From assembly GCF_000208745.1 (NCBI RefSeq), contig NC_030853.1, positions 30,061,473-30,125,472 on the forward strand: 64,000 nucleotides of DNA, in the 5' to 3' direction. This document shows positions 32,536 to 42,351 of this stretch, one piece after another. How positions within the stretch are numbered: position 1 is the first letter of the stretch; the number at the start of each line of letters is the position of its first letter. The position numbers and the translations under genes are program-made. Under the pieces are notes generated by a model. That model made no database searches and was not told the DNA's origin. It saw only the letters and a program-made list of their open reading frames with translations. The DNA is from Theobroma cacao (lineage: Eukaryota > Streptophyta > Magnoliopsida > Malvales > Malvaceae).

Positions 32536-32607
32536 GGGGCGTTCCGAGAATCGAACTCGGGACCTCTCGCACCCAAAGCGAGAATCATACCACTAGACCA
32601 AACGCCC
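32536..32607 (-). tRNA. tRNA-Pro (anticodon TGG)
   Basis: 72 bases on the minus strand: acceptor GGGCGTT paired with AACGCCC, the same D-arm and T-arm as its neighbour, anticodon stem CTCGC/GCGAG around loop TTTGGGT, anticodon TGG for CCA/CCG. It is nearly identical to the AGG gene at 32360-32431 and points towards it. The encoded T run after the 3' end is weaker than for the neighbour (AAAAG first, then TTTTT further on). Confidence 0.98.
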
Positions 32608-32609
32608 AC

Positions 32610-33524
32610 CACATCTTTTTGTGGGTCTTTATACAAGGAAAACAAAAAAATGTCCTTTACCATAATATTTAAATTTCATCCGTGGAAAAATTTGAAAATC
32701 TTATAAATGTATTACACATCTTATCATGTTAACCTTTTTGAAGAGAACGCAATGTTTCGTGATAAAGTAGTATTATAACATATTCAATTTAGACTTAATT
32801 CACATCAAGTACTTTAAAAAAAAGATAGACAAAATGATCAATAACAATGAAATGAAAGAGAATATTATGTTAAGCCCTTAAAAAGAATAAATAAAATGTT
32901 TGAATCGCATATTGAACAAATGCAAAAAAATTTTAAAATTTAAATGTTGACGTTTTACATCTCATTAAGTTAATTTTTGGAGGAAAGATATATTTCTTAT
33001 AAATGCTCAATGCAAATAATAATAATATATTCAATTTGATGTACCTTGATTTAGTTGTTCGGTTGGTTACTAATTTAATTAAGCATAATACTATTATTTT
33101 TGGCAGTCAGATCATCTACCAAAAAGAAGCTTTTACATTGAAGGGTGAGAGTTGGAAGAAGATACTGATGTTACATTGTTACTAGATTCACACCCACAAT
33201 ATAGAGAGCTGATTAAACTGGTCAGTAATAACCAGAAGGAACCACATTCAGATCCTCAACCAATTCAATTCATGCACCTTTTGAGGAGAAAGCCTAAAAC
33301 ATGATTGAATGAGATTAATAACTTAAGAAGCCAGTTACATCTCAGAAATTTAGACTTTCTCCAAAAGTTGTTCTCTGTCTTAGACATCAGCCTTGTAAGG
33401 AAAGTACCCACTGAATGGAAGAGCATATAATGTACACATATCGGGTATGAAAGACAGCTATAAGACATTCATTAAAAATTAAAATAAAAAGGGACAGCAC
33501 AAGACTTCTACCTTCCTACTCCTA
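32610..33524. other. Intergenic DNA, no gene seen
   Basis: AT-rich interval between the tRNA pair and the 3' end of the J-domain gene; its right part is probably that gene's 3' UTR. Confidence 0.5.
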
Positions 33525-36461
33525 TTAAGAAGAAAAATAATGTACTGGCAATGCTGCAGGATCAAGTTCCCAGAAGCCTCTCAGGCTACCATCTCTCTCA
33601 TTGGTTAGCTGGAAGAACGGAATCTGATGAGAGAATTTAAGCAGATCCACCCGAGGGATTTCCACTGTAACATTAGATAGTCCCTTTACATTGGCCTTGA
33701 AAACAGAATTGAAGCCATCCACACGCTCTAAAACTAACACCTTTATGTACCTATCATTTTCCTCCATAACCTGCACTATGTCATATTCACAGTTCTCCAA
33801 GTCAGAACATTTAATTTTAGGAGTCCAGTTCCTATACAATGCCCAGATCTCACCTTTTCTAGGCAAGATGGCATATTCATCCTTCCTACCAGTAAACTCA
33901 GCATTTAACTTGTGAGAAAAGGTAACAGTGGAGGTATAGTAGTTCTGGGAACCACCCTTTTTAATCCTAAATCTCCCACAGGAAGTGGGCATCGCTGGAT
34001 CATACCACTTGGTTGTCCTTTGTGATGAACAAGGTTCAAGCCATCTCACATGTATTTTGAAAACTGGGTTGGACTCAACCTTTTTAATCTCACCATAGTA
34101 CTTTGGCAAGCCATCCTCATCACTATACAATGCCCATATCTCACCAAGAAGAAACTTTTCCTGGGATTTGTCAGCATCAAAGTTGTAGAATTCTGATTCC
34201 GGAATTTCAAAGGCTTCTAGGTTTGAAGCTGGAGGAGCACTTTTTTCAGATTCCATCATTGGCTTCACTTTTTCGGAAGAACTCGAACATGAAGCATTAG
34301 AATGTCTGCAATCACCATCCACCTTCAAGTCCTCGGGAGCAACAATTTCTTCAGGATGAGCAGGCAAAGAAGCTGGATCAAGTTCAAAGGAACCTTTTGG
34401 CAACCCTTTTCTCTCTTTACCAGTCAGTACAAAGGACAGAACCTTGTGGGAAAACCTGAATAGTTCATCAGGTGGAATTAGAAATGTATCAACTCCTTCC
34501 TTACTCGTTTGACAGAAGACACTCACAAAGCCTTTTACCTTAGCCAAGTAAGCAACATGTACACCTACACCTTCTGCATACTCTGTTAAAATTTCAACAA
34601 ATTCATATTCGTATTTCTGGTCAGTGCCAGCATCCAACTTCCATTTAATATTCCAGTTCTTAAAGAGGGCCCAAGTTTCTCCCTTTCTTGGAAATATCTT
34701 GTAGGTATCTCTAAAAGTTCCTTTCTCCCAATATAGCAAATGGGAGAACATAAGACGATCTTCAGTGATTTCAGAGACCCCATGTTTGAACTTACCACAA
34801 GATACAGGTAAACCTTCATTGACCCATTCTACTTCATTCTCATCATCTGGATCCGGTTCTAGCCAGGTTATCCTCAGCTTGAACCCAGAAGAGAATACTT
34901 TTCTGATCCGAGCATAGAATCTAGGCATGGCGTCCAGTGTATCGTACAGAGCCCAAATCTGGCCAACCGAAAAACAACCTTCGTTCTTCTCCTTGTCAAA
35001 GTCATAAAACTCTGGCTCAGGGTATTTAAAAACCATGGGCTCTTCTGTTTCATTGATGCTCGAATGTGACTCAGAACCATTGTCATCAGGGTTTGAATTT
35101 ATCTTAACACCATCAGCATAAGCTTCCGTGGTTTTCTTAAGATCATCCTCTTTGGCAGCTTCCTTTTCAGATCCTTTTCCAATTCCCTTCTTCCCATTGG
35201 GTAAGCTCGCCCCTAACCTAGTACCTTCTCTTTGTTCCATTGCTTTCTGATCTTCTTTCACTTCACCAGCTACACCAGATTGATTATTGAGTTTAGACTT
35301 GTCATCTTTCAGCATTTCTTCACCCTCTTCATTTGCACAGGGTGATCCACTTCCCTTAGCCTTCTTTGGAGGGCTAACCACGTCCTCCTCATCACTTAAA
35401 TTTTCCTTATATGAAACATGTTGCTTACGCCTACCAGATCTCCGCAGATTCTGCTCTACCTGACGATCAAAATTCTTTCCAGCCAGAACATCACCATTGT
35501 CATCAATCACCACATCCTCTTCAGACTCACTGCTGCTTTCGCTGTCACAGCTTTCACTGGATTCAATAGTTTGCTTCCTTCCTCTTTTACCATTCACTTT
35601 TTCCGTCCCAACCTCTGAAGTGCGAACTACGTTTGGAGAAAAGGCTGCTTTAGCATTCTCAGCAGCAAAATTTCCTGGAGATCCCTGACCAACTTTGAAA
35701 GCACCCTGATTCTGCACAACTCTAGGTTGGGGAAATTTTGGCTGACTCATCTTACTTGCCTGTGGAACTGCACCTGAATCATAGGCAATGAAGGTCTTGT
35801 TGCAAGTTTGACAGCGAAGAGATCTGTGAAGTACTTCTGCATAATACTGGTATCTAACTGTACAATAAGGACACTTGGTCCAGAAAGTTGGCCGGCCATT
35901 GGAGAACCCAGTTTGAGTTGGTTGTTGGCTCTGCTGTGACTGCTGTTGAGAATTCAAGTCAGGAAAGTTGGCACGGAAATTGTTGGGAACAGCTGCATGG
36001 GGGTACCAACTTGGCTTCTGTGGGGGCCGATATGCTGCTGCCGGAGCTGGTCTATTAATAGTCACTTTTCGTTTCATGTCATGTGCAGACCTTTTACCTT
36101 GATCTAAAAGAATTCTTTGTGCATCCCCAATCAACTTAAAAGCAGCTTCTGCACCCGGAAACTTATTCTTATCAGGGTGAAGTTGGAGGGCAAATTTTCT
36201 GTACTGTTTCTTAATTGTAGCTGCATCAGCTGTTAGCTCAACCTTAAGTATGGCATACCAATCCATTTCATTACCAAACAATCTTTTCTCAGCAGCACAA
36301 TGCACTTCACACACCATTATCATCTGAGATAAATTCTCTAGATCCTGAAAAAGTTGTTGGGCCTTGGCTACAATTTTAAGAGCCCCAGAAAAATCCTTAT
36401 TTTGCATTTTCTTCACCGCGATGTCTTTGGCCCTGATGGCCTCTTCCTTGTTGCAGTCCAT
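33525..36461 (-). CDS. DnaJ (HSP40) protein with two DUF3444 domains
   Basis: A single uninterrupted coding exon of 978 residues. The start is the ATG at 36461 (MDCNKEEAIRAK); upstream in-frame TTG and GTG codons are not used in plants. An N-terminal helical segment (1-60) precedes the J domain (about 67-131) with HPD at residues 95-97. A zinc-ribbon-like pair follows, CPYC and CQTC, then a charged low-complexity linker (SSESEEDVVIDDNGD; basic KRGRKQ). Two DUF3444 domains follow, recognisable by EFYDFDKEKN with GQIWALYD and by EFYNFDADKSQ with GEIWALYS, each ending in a FELDPA or WELDPA motif. J domains stimulate HSP70. Members of this plant family have been linked to methyl-DNA readers of the SUVH class, so a chromatin role is possible, not shown. 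An intron-containing 5' UTR is inferred up to about 38300. Confidence 0.95.
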   Translation of the reverse strand: MDCNKEEAIRAKDIAVKKMQNKDFSGALKIVAKAQQLFQDLENLSQMIMVCEVHCAAEKRLFGNEMDWYAILKVELTADAATIKKQYRKFALQLHPDKNKFPGAEAAFKLIGDAQRILLDQGKRSAHDMKRKVTINRPAPAAAYRPPQKPSWYPHAAVPNNFRANFPDLNSQQQSQQSQQPTQTGFSNGRPTFWTKCPYCTVRYQYYAEVLHRSLRCQTCNKTFIAYDSGAVPQASKMSQPKFPQPRVVQNQGAFKVGQGSPGNFAAENAKAAFSPNVVRTSEVGTEKVNGKRGRKQTIESSESCDSESSSESEEDVVIDDNGDVLAGKNFDRQVEQNLRRSGRRKQHVSYKENLSDEEDVVSPPKKAKGSGSPCANEEGEEMLKDDKSKLNNQSGVAGEVKEDQKAMEQREGTRLGASLPNGKKGIGKGSEKEAAKEDDLKKTTEAYADGVKINSNPDDNGSESHSSINETEEPMVFKYPEPEFYDFDKEKNEGCFSVGQIWALYDTLDAMPRFYARIRKVFSSGFKLRITWLEPDPDDENEVEWVNEGLPVSCGKFKHGVSEITEDRLMFSHLLYWEKGTFRDTYKIFPRKGETWALFKNWNIKWKLDAGTDQKYEYEFVEILTEYAEGVGVHVAYLAKVKGFVSVFCQTSKEGVDTFLIPPDELFRFSHKVLSFVLTGKERKGLPKGSFELDPASLPAHPEEIVAPEDLKVDGDCRHSNASCSSSSEKVKPMMESEKSAPPASNLEAFEIPESEFYNFDADKSQEKFLLGEIWALYSDEDGLPKYYGEIKKVESNPVFKIHVRWLEPCSSQRTTKWYDPAMPTSCGRFRIKKGGSQNYYTSTVTFSHKLNAEFTGRKDEYAILPRKGEIWALYRNWTPKIKCSDLENCEYDIVQVMEENDRYIKVLVLERVDGFNSVFKANVKGLSNVTVEIPRVDLLKFSHQIPFFQLTNERDGSLRGFWELDPAALPVHYFSS

Positions 36462-38340
36462 CACCAACAAAATCCAGACTGGAGGTGGTTTAATCAGTTT
36501 CAGACAAAATGATCAGATAATTGCTTTTAATAGACTAATGTAATTAACTACAAAGAGAAATCTTGTACTCTTCCTCCAGGATCTCTTAACCAACAGACAA
36601 GAAACTCATCTCTCACCTCTGGATGATTCCTGCAGAAGTTTCATGTAATTAGACCAATTAAGAACCTATATTTGACTAAACAAAAGAAAGAAATAAACTT
36701 AAAGCAATCAAAAGCTGATATTTCATAACCAATATCACACTCAAAATACACGGGTGTGCATGCATAAAGACACAAATGCTAGGCTCAACACAAAGAAGGA
36801 TTAACTTTGAAGATGTAACGGGAAAGAGAAAGGTCTTGCAGCATTCTTTCACATGAAGTGAGCAAAACCCTCATATGGAACAAAACAAGTTAGAATTCAA
36901 CTTTTGACCACAACAAGGAAACATGAAATCCTAAAATGAGACCATAGTAACACCAAAGAATAATTCACTGCACAACAGAAAATTACAAGTCCATGCATAA
37001 TTCTGAGGCAAATTTGGAGGAGGGAGAGGCTGGCAGTGGCCCTGGCCCACCCCGGTCTCTTGAAACTTTAGAGAACACATTTACTTTCTCAAGCACAAGT
37101 GGAAATTATGATTTTGGCACCCCCCAAAATTTTATAACATGGCCCTTCCTTTGTCAAACTTTGTGATTAATATGGTAAGTTTAATAATTATTTGCTATAT
37201 TTTTAGTTTATCTTAATTACTAATTTCATTTTCTTTGAGTCTTTTTTATATATAAGTATTATTATACTTCATTATTAACTCCTTAAATCATGAAAATTTC
37301 CTTCTCAATCAATCACATACTAATGTTGACTCTAATTAACACATTAAGACAAATGAAAAAAATATATTAGTTAAAGAAAATTCAGTTGCTATGACTAGGA
37401 TACAATCAATTATGCATGCAACTTTCATTTTACTTTTCTTATTTTATTTTCTTTCATCCTTTAAATTAGTTTCTTTAAAAAAACTTATTTGCAAATTCTA
37501 TTCTACTTTTAAGGAAAATTATTCTTTAAACTTTAAATTGTATTCAATTCTTCAGTATGCAATATGAATTACAATGTTTCCAATTTATATATATTTTACT
37601 AATAAAAGCATTAATTGCTTTTTATGCAATTAATTATTATTTAAATTTTAAATACTTTTTTTACTATGGTTTTTATCAAAGAGATTGTCTTTCTTATTTT
37701 CTACTCTTATTTGAATTATAATTAATATATTATTCTTTTCCTGGCCCCCCAAAACTAAAATCCTGGCTTTGCCCCTGATGCATATCAAATATGACTAACA
37801 AGGTTCCAACTTTCCACATATCTTTCACATAATCATCACATTTTCCATTAACATTGCTATAAGAATATTAACCCATAAAATAAATGAACAGAGAAACCAA
37901 ACAAATTCCCTCTTTCCAGCATAAAAAAGAACACAAATAATGCTCAAAACTTAAGACCCAAAGCCCTAATGATAAACAATTTCAAACCCGCAAACTAAAC
38001 AGAACTGAAAACCCAAAACCCAAATTGAATCTATTAACAAACATAAATGAAGAAACATGCACATAAGCAATTCCATGAAGCAAAACCCAGAATAATGCCA
38101 GTGGGACTAAGTCAAAAATTTCAAACAAAGAAACCCAAAAGAACCCTAAAATCGGAAGATCGATAAAGGGAAGAAGCAGAGATATGAAACTTGCCTGGCT
38201 TTTGAATTCGAAAAGAGAAGGGCAACAAGTCGCAAATAGGCGGGGTTTAGGGGATTAGAGAAAGGGACAGAATCCAGAGGCGAGAAGGAGAGTACCAAAT
38301 TGGAGAGGAACAGAAAAGTGTGTGAGTACTACTTAATTTC
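36462..38340 (-). other. Inferred 5' UTR and promoter-proximal region of the DnaJ gene
   Basis: On the minus strand a leader-like, pyrimidine-rich stretch at about 38320-38195 ends CCAG before GCAAGT, a GC-type donor consensus. A plausible acceptor (CTTCTGCAG) lies near 36640, and another (CCACCTCCAG) just before the start codon. The first intron would be about 1.5 kb and contains the insertion at 37003-37777. Inferred from splice signals only. Confidence 0.5.
37003..37777. mobile_element. Probable non-autonomous hAT-like DNA transposon remnant
   Basis: A 775-base segment ends in imperfect inverted repeats: CTGAGGCAAATTTGG on the left and, reversed, CAGGGGCAAAGCCAGG on the right. ATGCATA occurs just outside both ends (36993-36999 and 37778-37784), a likely target-site duplication, though two extra bases separate it from the left terminus. 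GC-rich edges surround an AT-rich core with no open frame. The CAGGGG-type terminus suggests hAT, but the match is imperfect. Confidence 0.6.
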
Positions 38341-39621
38341 TCTATTGCCACTTTTTTTGTGGTCAATGTTGGATATGATTGTGATTTTGGCCAAAATGAG
38401 GGTCAATTGGGGAGGATTTTTTTCCAAAATGCCCTTGTATTTTCATCGATTTACTATTGTATAATATAAGTGTCCATGTATCGACTAAATTTTTTTAAAT
38501 TAAAATATAATATTTATTAATATAATAATATTTTTGAATGGAATTAAATCAAATCGAATCTAAATTACTTATAAAAAAATAATATTTTAATTTTAAATTA
38601 AATCAAAACTAAACTTAATAATATTTTTCATATTCAAATTCGAAAATATCGATTGATTATCTAATGTATAAATAACTCTTTTAACTCTAAGTACGTGAGA
38701 AAACAATTATAAAATTTAATTTTCCAAAGAATTTGAACTAATCCTTATTGTTTGATTTCTAGTTCTAAATAATCTGAAGAAATGTACTATCCATTACTAT
38801 TATTGTTATATATATAATAAAAAACTTGGATTGAGCTGTGAAGCAGATTTAGTGGGAAAGTAGCCAGCCTTGAGGACTTGAATGGGTCACTGGCTCATCA
38901 AACTCTTCCCAGTACCTAGGAATGCAAGTAAAGGAATCAATTTCCGTTTGACATGTCTACTTTTTTTGAGTTTGACATACACCATAAGAGGTGACAAAAT
39001 GCTCTTTTATTGCCCAAGTAGTGATCTTTAGGCATGCTTATTCTATGGAGTTAATTCAAGGCTCTAGGGCCCAATGGCATCACTATTCTTCATTGATTGA
39101 CTTGGAGTCAAATGAACATCAAACCAAGCAGTGAATTCATTCCCTTTTCCTCATGGTTTCCAAGGGAAGAAAGTTTGCGGCAAGTCCAAGCACTGTAGTT
39201 TCCAGCTGATAGGAGCAACATTGTTATTGTAATGGAAACATGACTTTGGGAAGACAGAAGAGCACTGGGTTTTTGCCTCTGAGCACTTTTTAATCTGAAA
39301 GTAGCCCTTTTTGACATTATGTTATAACCTCAGTGAGTAAACACCACAATGGAATCTGTCTGTCAGTAAAGTGTTGAGCCTGCATATATCTTTTCCAACT
39401 CTGCCCCTGCACATATCTTTGCTACAGATTCTGTATTTGGACATAACAACCTTAAGACTGGCTGCTGTAAGAAGATAGCTTAAGACATATGAATGCAAGT
39501 GTCCTTTGATCCCAAGTCAAAAAAAATGTAGTTAAATTCATTTGGATGCGGCACCTTTGCGTAAATAAGTAATGTAAACTGGTTTCTGCCATATGTTAAG
39601 ACAGAAAAATTGCAGATTGCT
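38341..39621. other. Intergenic DNA, no gene seen
   Basis: AT-rich left half, then the probable 3' UTR of the PPR gene on the right. The open frame at 39108-39317 has no recognisable motif. Confidence 0.45.
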
Positions 39622-41508
39622 TCAAACTTCAAAATTAGTAAAGTATGGATTTCTCATTTCCAATTCAAGAGAGTTTAAAATCTTACATAACTCTTCCATA
39701 TATGTATCTGAAATGTGTCCTGCAACAAAAACCGTCACCCTATTTTTCACTTCAATCCAACTATAACCAGGCATTTTCTTTACCCCTTTATCCACCATTG
39801 CTTTCCTGACAATCTCCGCTTCCTTCCACTGCCCACTAGCACAATACAAGTTTGATAATAACACATAACCCATATCTTTCTGAGCTTCCAAAATTTGTAA
39901 ACAATCCCCAATACTAATCCCCATTCCGACATCCCCATGCATGGAACATGCTCCTAGCAAGGCTTCATATGAGGTGCTCTTAGCCTCAACTCTCTCTTTT
40001 TCTGAGTATTTACTAGCCAACTCATTTGCCTCTGCCAAATACCCACCCCGGCCGAGCATACTTACCATGCATGCTACATGATCCATCTCATAGGTTAGCC
40101 CACATACAGAGCCCATCAAATCAAAAAATATACGACCTTTATCAATAAGCCCTGCATGGCTACAAGTTGTCAACAAGCCAATGAAGGTTACTTTATCAGG
40201 CTTTGCCCCATGTGCCACCATATCATCATATAGCTGTAAAGCTTTGCTAGACAACCCATGCATTCCAAATCCAAACAACATTGCATTCCAAGAGACCAAA
40301 TCCTTCTCAAGAATATTATTAAATGCACAGCTTGACCCTTTGATATCCCCACATTTAGCGTACATGTTAACCAGGCCATTGCCAACATAGACATAGGCTT
40401 GAAAACCATATCGAATCACACAACCATGGACCATTTTGCCATACCCTAGTACTGCCAAACTTGAACACGCATGAAGTACAGCTCCAAATGTAAAATCATC
40501 CGGCAGTACACAACTTCTCACCATCTGAACAAAGAAGCTAAGAGCTTGTTCTCCTTCCCCATTTCTTGCATGCCCCACAATCATACACGTCCATGAAATC
40601 ACATTCTTCTCAGGTAGGTGCCGAAACACATTAAGGGCTTCACATGTGTTCCCCATTTTTATATAACCATCAATCATAGCATTCCAAGACACTTGACTGA
40701 GCAACCCTACAGACTCAAACTCCATCATAGCAACATCCACACAACCTAGTTTAGCATAAAAGCTTAGAATTGAATTCTTAGCTTCCATAGCTGAGCTCCA
40801 ACCACTTTTAATAATAAAACCATGCACAGCGCACCCACATGTGTATTCCAATGATTCAGTACACACATTCATTAGAGAACTAAAAGTCCACTGATCCGGA
40901 CAACAACACAAACTCACTCTCATATCTTTAAACAAATTAATACACACTTCAACCTCTCCAAATCGAGCAAAACCCGAAATCATAATATTCCAAGCAACTA
41001 AGACCCTGTTTGGCATTCCATAAAAGGTTTCAAATGCTATATTCAACAGACCAGAATTCACATAAGCAAATAAAAGAGAGCACCAAGTTACTTCATTTCT
41101 TTGACTTTGACCCATCTCTTCAAATACTTTTCTTGCACTAGAAGGAACTAAGCATTTCCCATACATATCAATGAGAGAATTACTAACAGGTAAAAAGGAT
41201 TGGTACCCAAAAGCAATGATTAATGCGTGGGTTTTCATTCCGGTCTGAAGTGAACCGAGGCCGGAACAAGCGTTTAAAGTTGATGTGAAGGTGAAGTGGT
41301 CGGGCTTCGCGTTGCTGATTCTCATGAGATGGAAAAGAGAGAGAGCATCTTTGTGAAGACCCAGTTGGGAGTAGCTTGAAAGCATTGCGTTCCAAGTGAT
41401 TGAGTCCTTTTGAGGCATTTCGTCGAACAGTTTGCGAGCGCTTGTGATAAGGCCGGACCGTGATAAAGACACGATCTTGGTCGTGAGTTGATGCAGAGTT
41501 GAAGGCAT
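39622..41508 (-). CDS. PLS-class pentatricopeptide repeat protein (At2g36980-like)
   Basis: One intronless frame of 628 residues from the ATG at 41508. About fifteen PPR motifs of alternating P, L and S length are visible, for example ARKLFDEMPQKDSITWNAML, NSLIDMYGKC and NGLVNMYAKCGDI. The C-terminus is an E-type extension (SYEALLGACSMHGDV, YVLLSNLYCASGQWKEA, MPGYSWIEVKN) without a DYW deaminase domain. Proteins of this class bind organellar RNA and recruit editing activity in trans. The N-terminus and repeat order closely resemble the Arabidopsis protein At2g36980, annotated as mitochondrial. Length is normal for an E-class PPR. The RNA target is unknown. Confidence 0.96.
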   Translation of the reverse strand: MPSTLHQLTTKIVSLSRSGLITSARKLFDEMPQKDSITWNAMLSSYSQLGLHKDALSLFHLMRISNAKPDHFTFTSTLNACSGLGSLQTGMKTHALIIAFGYQSFLPVSNSLIDMYGKCLVPSSARKVFEEMGQSQRNEVTWCSLLFAYVNSGLLNIAFETFYGMPNRVLVAWNIMISGFARFGEVEVCINLFKDMRVSLCCCPDQWTFSSLMNVCTESLEYTCGCAVHGFIIKSGWSSAMEAKNSILSFYAKLGCVDVAMMEFESVGLLSQVSWNAMIDGYIKMGNTCEALNVFRHLPEKNVISWTCMIVGHARNGEGEQALSFFVQMVRSCVLPDDFTFGAVLHACSSLAVLGYGKMVHGCVIRYGFQAYVYVGNGLVNMYAKCGDIKGSSCAFNNILEKDLVSWNAMLFGFGMHGLSSKALQLYDDMVAHGAKPDKVTFIGLLTTCSHAGLIDKGRIFFDLMGSVCGLTYEMDHVACMVSMLGRGGYLAEANELASKYSEKERVEAKSTSYEALLGACSMHGDVGMGISIGDCLQILEAQKDMGYVLLSNLYCASGQWKEAEIVRKAMVDKGVKKMPGYSWIEVKNRVTVFVAGHISDTYMEELCKILNSLELEMRNPYFTNFEV

Positions 41509-42351
41509 GTGTCATGTTTCGAAACTGAGTTCCGAAAAGTTTGGTTGAAGCAAGCAATGTTTTAAAGCACAAAAACGATTTCAAATCTCCAATTGGCGGT
41601 TGTTTCGGGGGTTTTTCAATTTCGTCCTTGGGTCTGGGTTGTCTTGTCTGTTCATCTTGCCCATCAAAGGAGGAAATAAGATTTCGTATTGGGCCTGGGT
41701 TGTCTTTTCCTTCACAAACATGGTGTTGTTCTATACTTTTTCCTTTATGTTTTCTTGAGAGTTGAGACTTACATAGTATTCAGACGTGATCTATCAATCA
41801 TCATTCGTTTAATATAAAAGTTTAAAGTTAAAAAAGTTTGATTCTTTTTCTCTTCTTCTAACAAAAAGTTGAAAATTTATTTTATTTTACATCAAGAAAA
41901 AATAATATAAATTTTACTATAAAATCTTTCTATGCCTATTTAATTTTTCATTGAAGTAAAATACTTCGATAAAAGATGAGATCAAAGTAAACTCGGATCA
42001 AAATAAATCTTTTTTTATAATTAAAAGAGTTCATATAACGAGAACATTACACAACCCTCTCATTCTCATAGACATATTTTTTGAGTTAAAATTATGGATC
42101 CGTTCTTATCTGAAGTCAGATATCTTGCAGACAAATCTCAAGTTTGCAATTATCTCAGCTATAACATTCAAAGGGCAAACAAGCTGCATACATCCTCCAA
42201 AACATTCATTAGGAGGTCCCATGAAGTAAATAAAAGCAACTTCCCATGAAAGAAAGTTGGGTTATTGTGTATTACAAATGAGATGTACTGCCATCACACT
42301 GCCTCCTCAAAAAATGAATGGTAAAAAATTGGGTGCACATGGAAAGATTAG
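41509..42351. other. Promoter of the PPR gene and 3' UTR of DHQ-SDH
   Basis: Left part is upstream of the PPR start; the right part (to 42352) is the probable 3' UTR of DHQ-SDH. No other gene seen. Confidence 0.5.

Noticed and set aside
32445..32663. 72-codon minus-strand open frame
   Set aside because: Covers the tRNA-Pro(TGG) gene; the frame is a by-product of the tRNA sequence.
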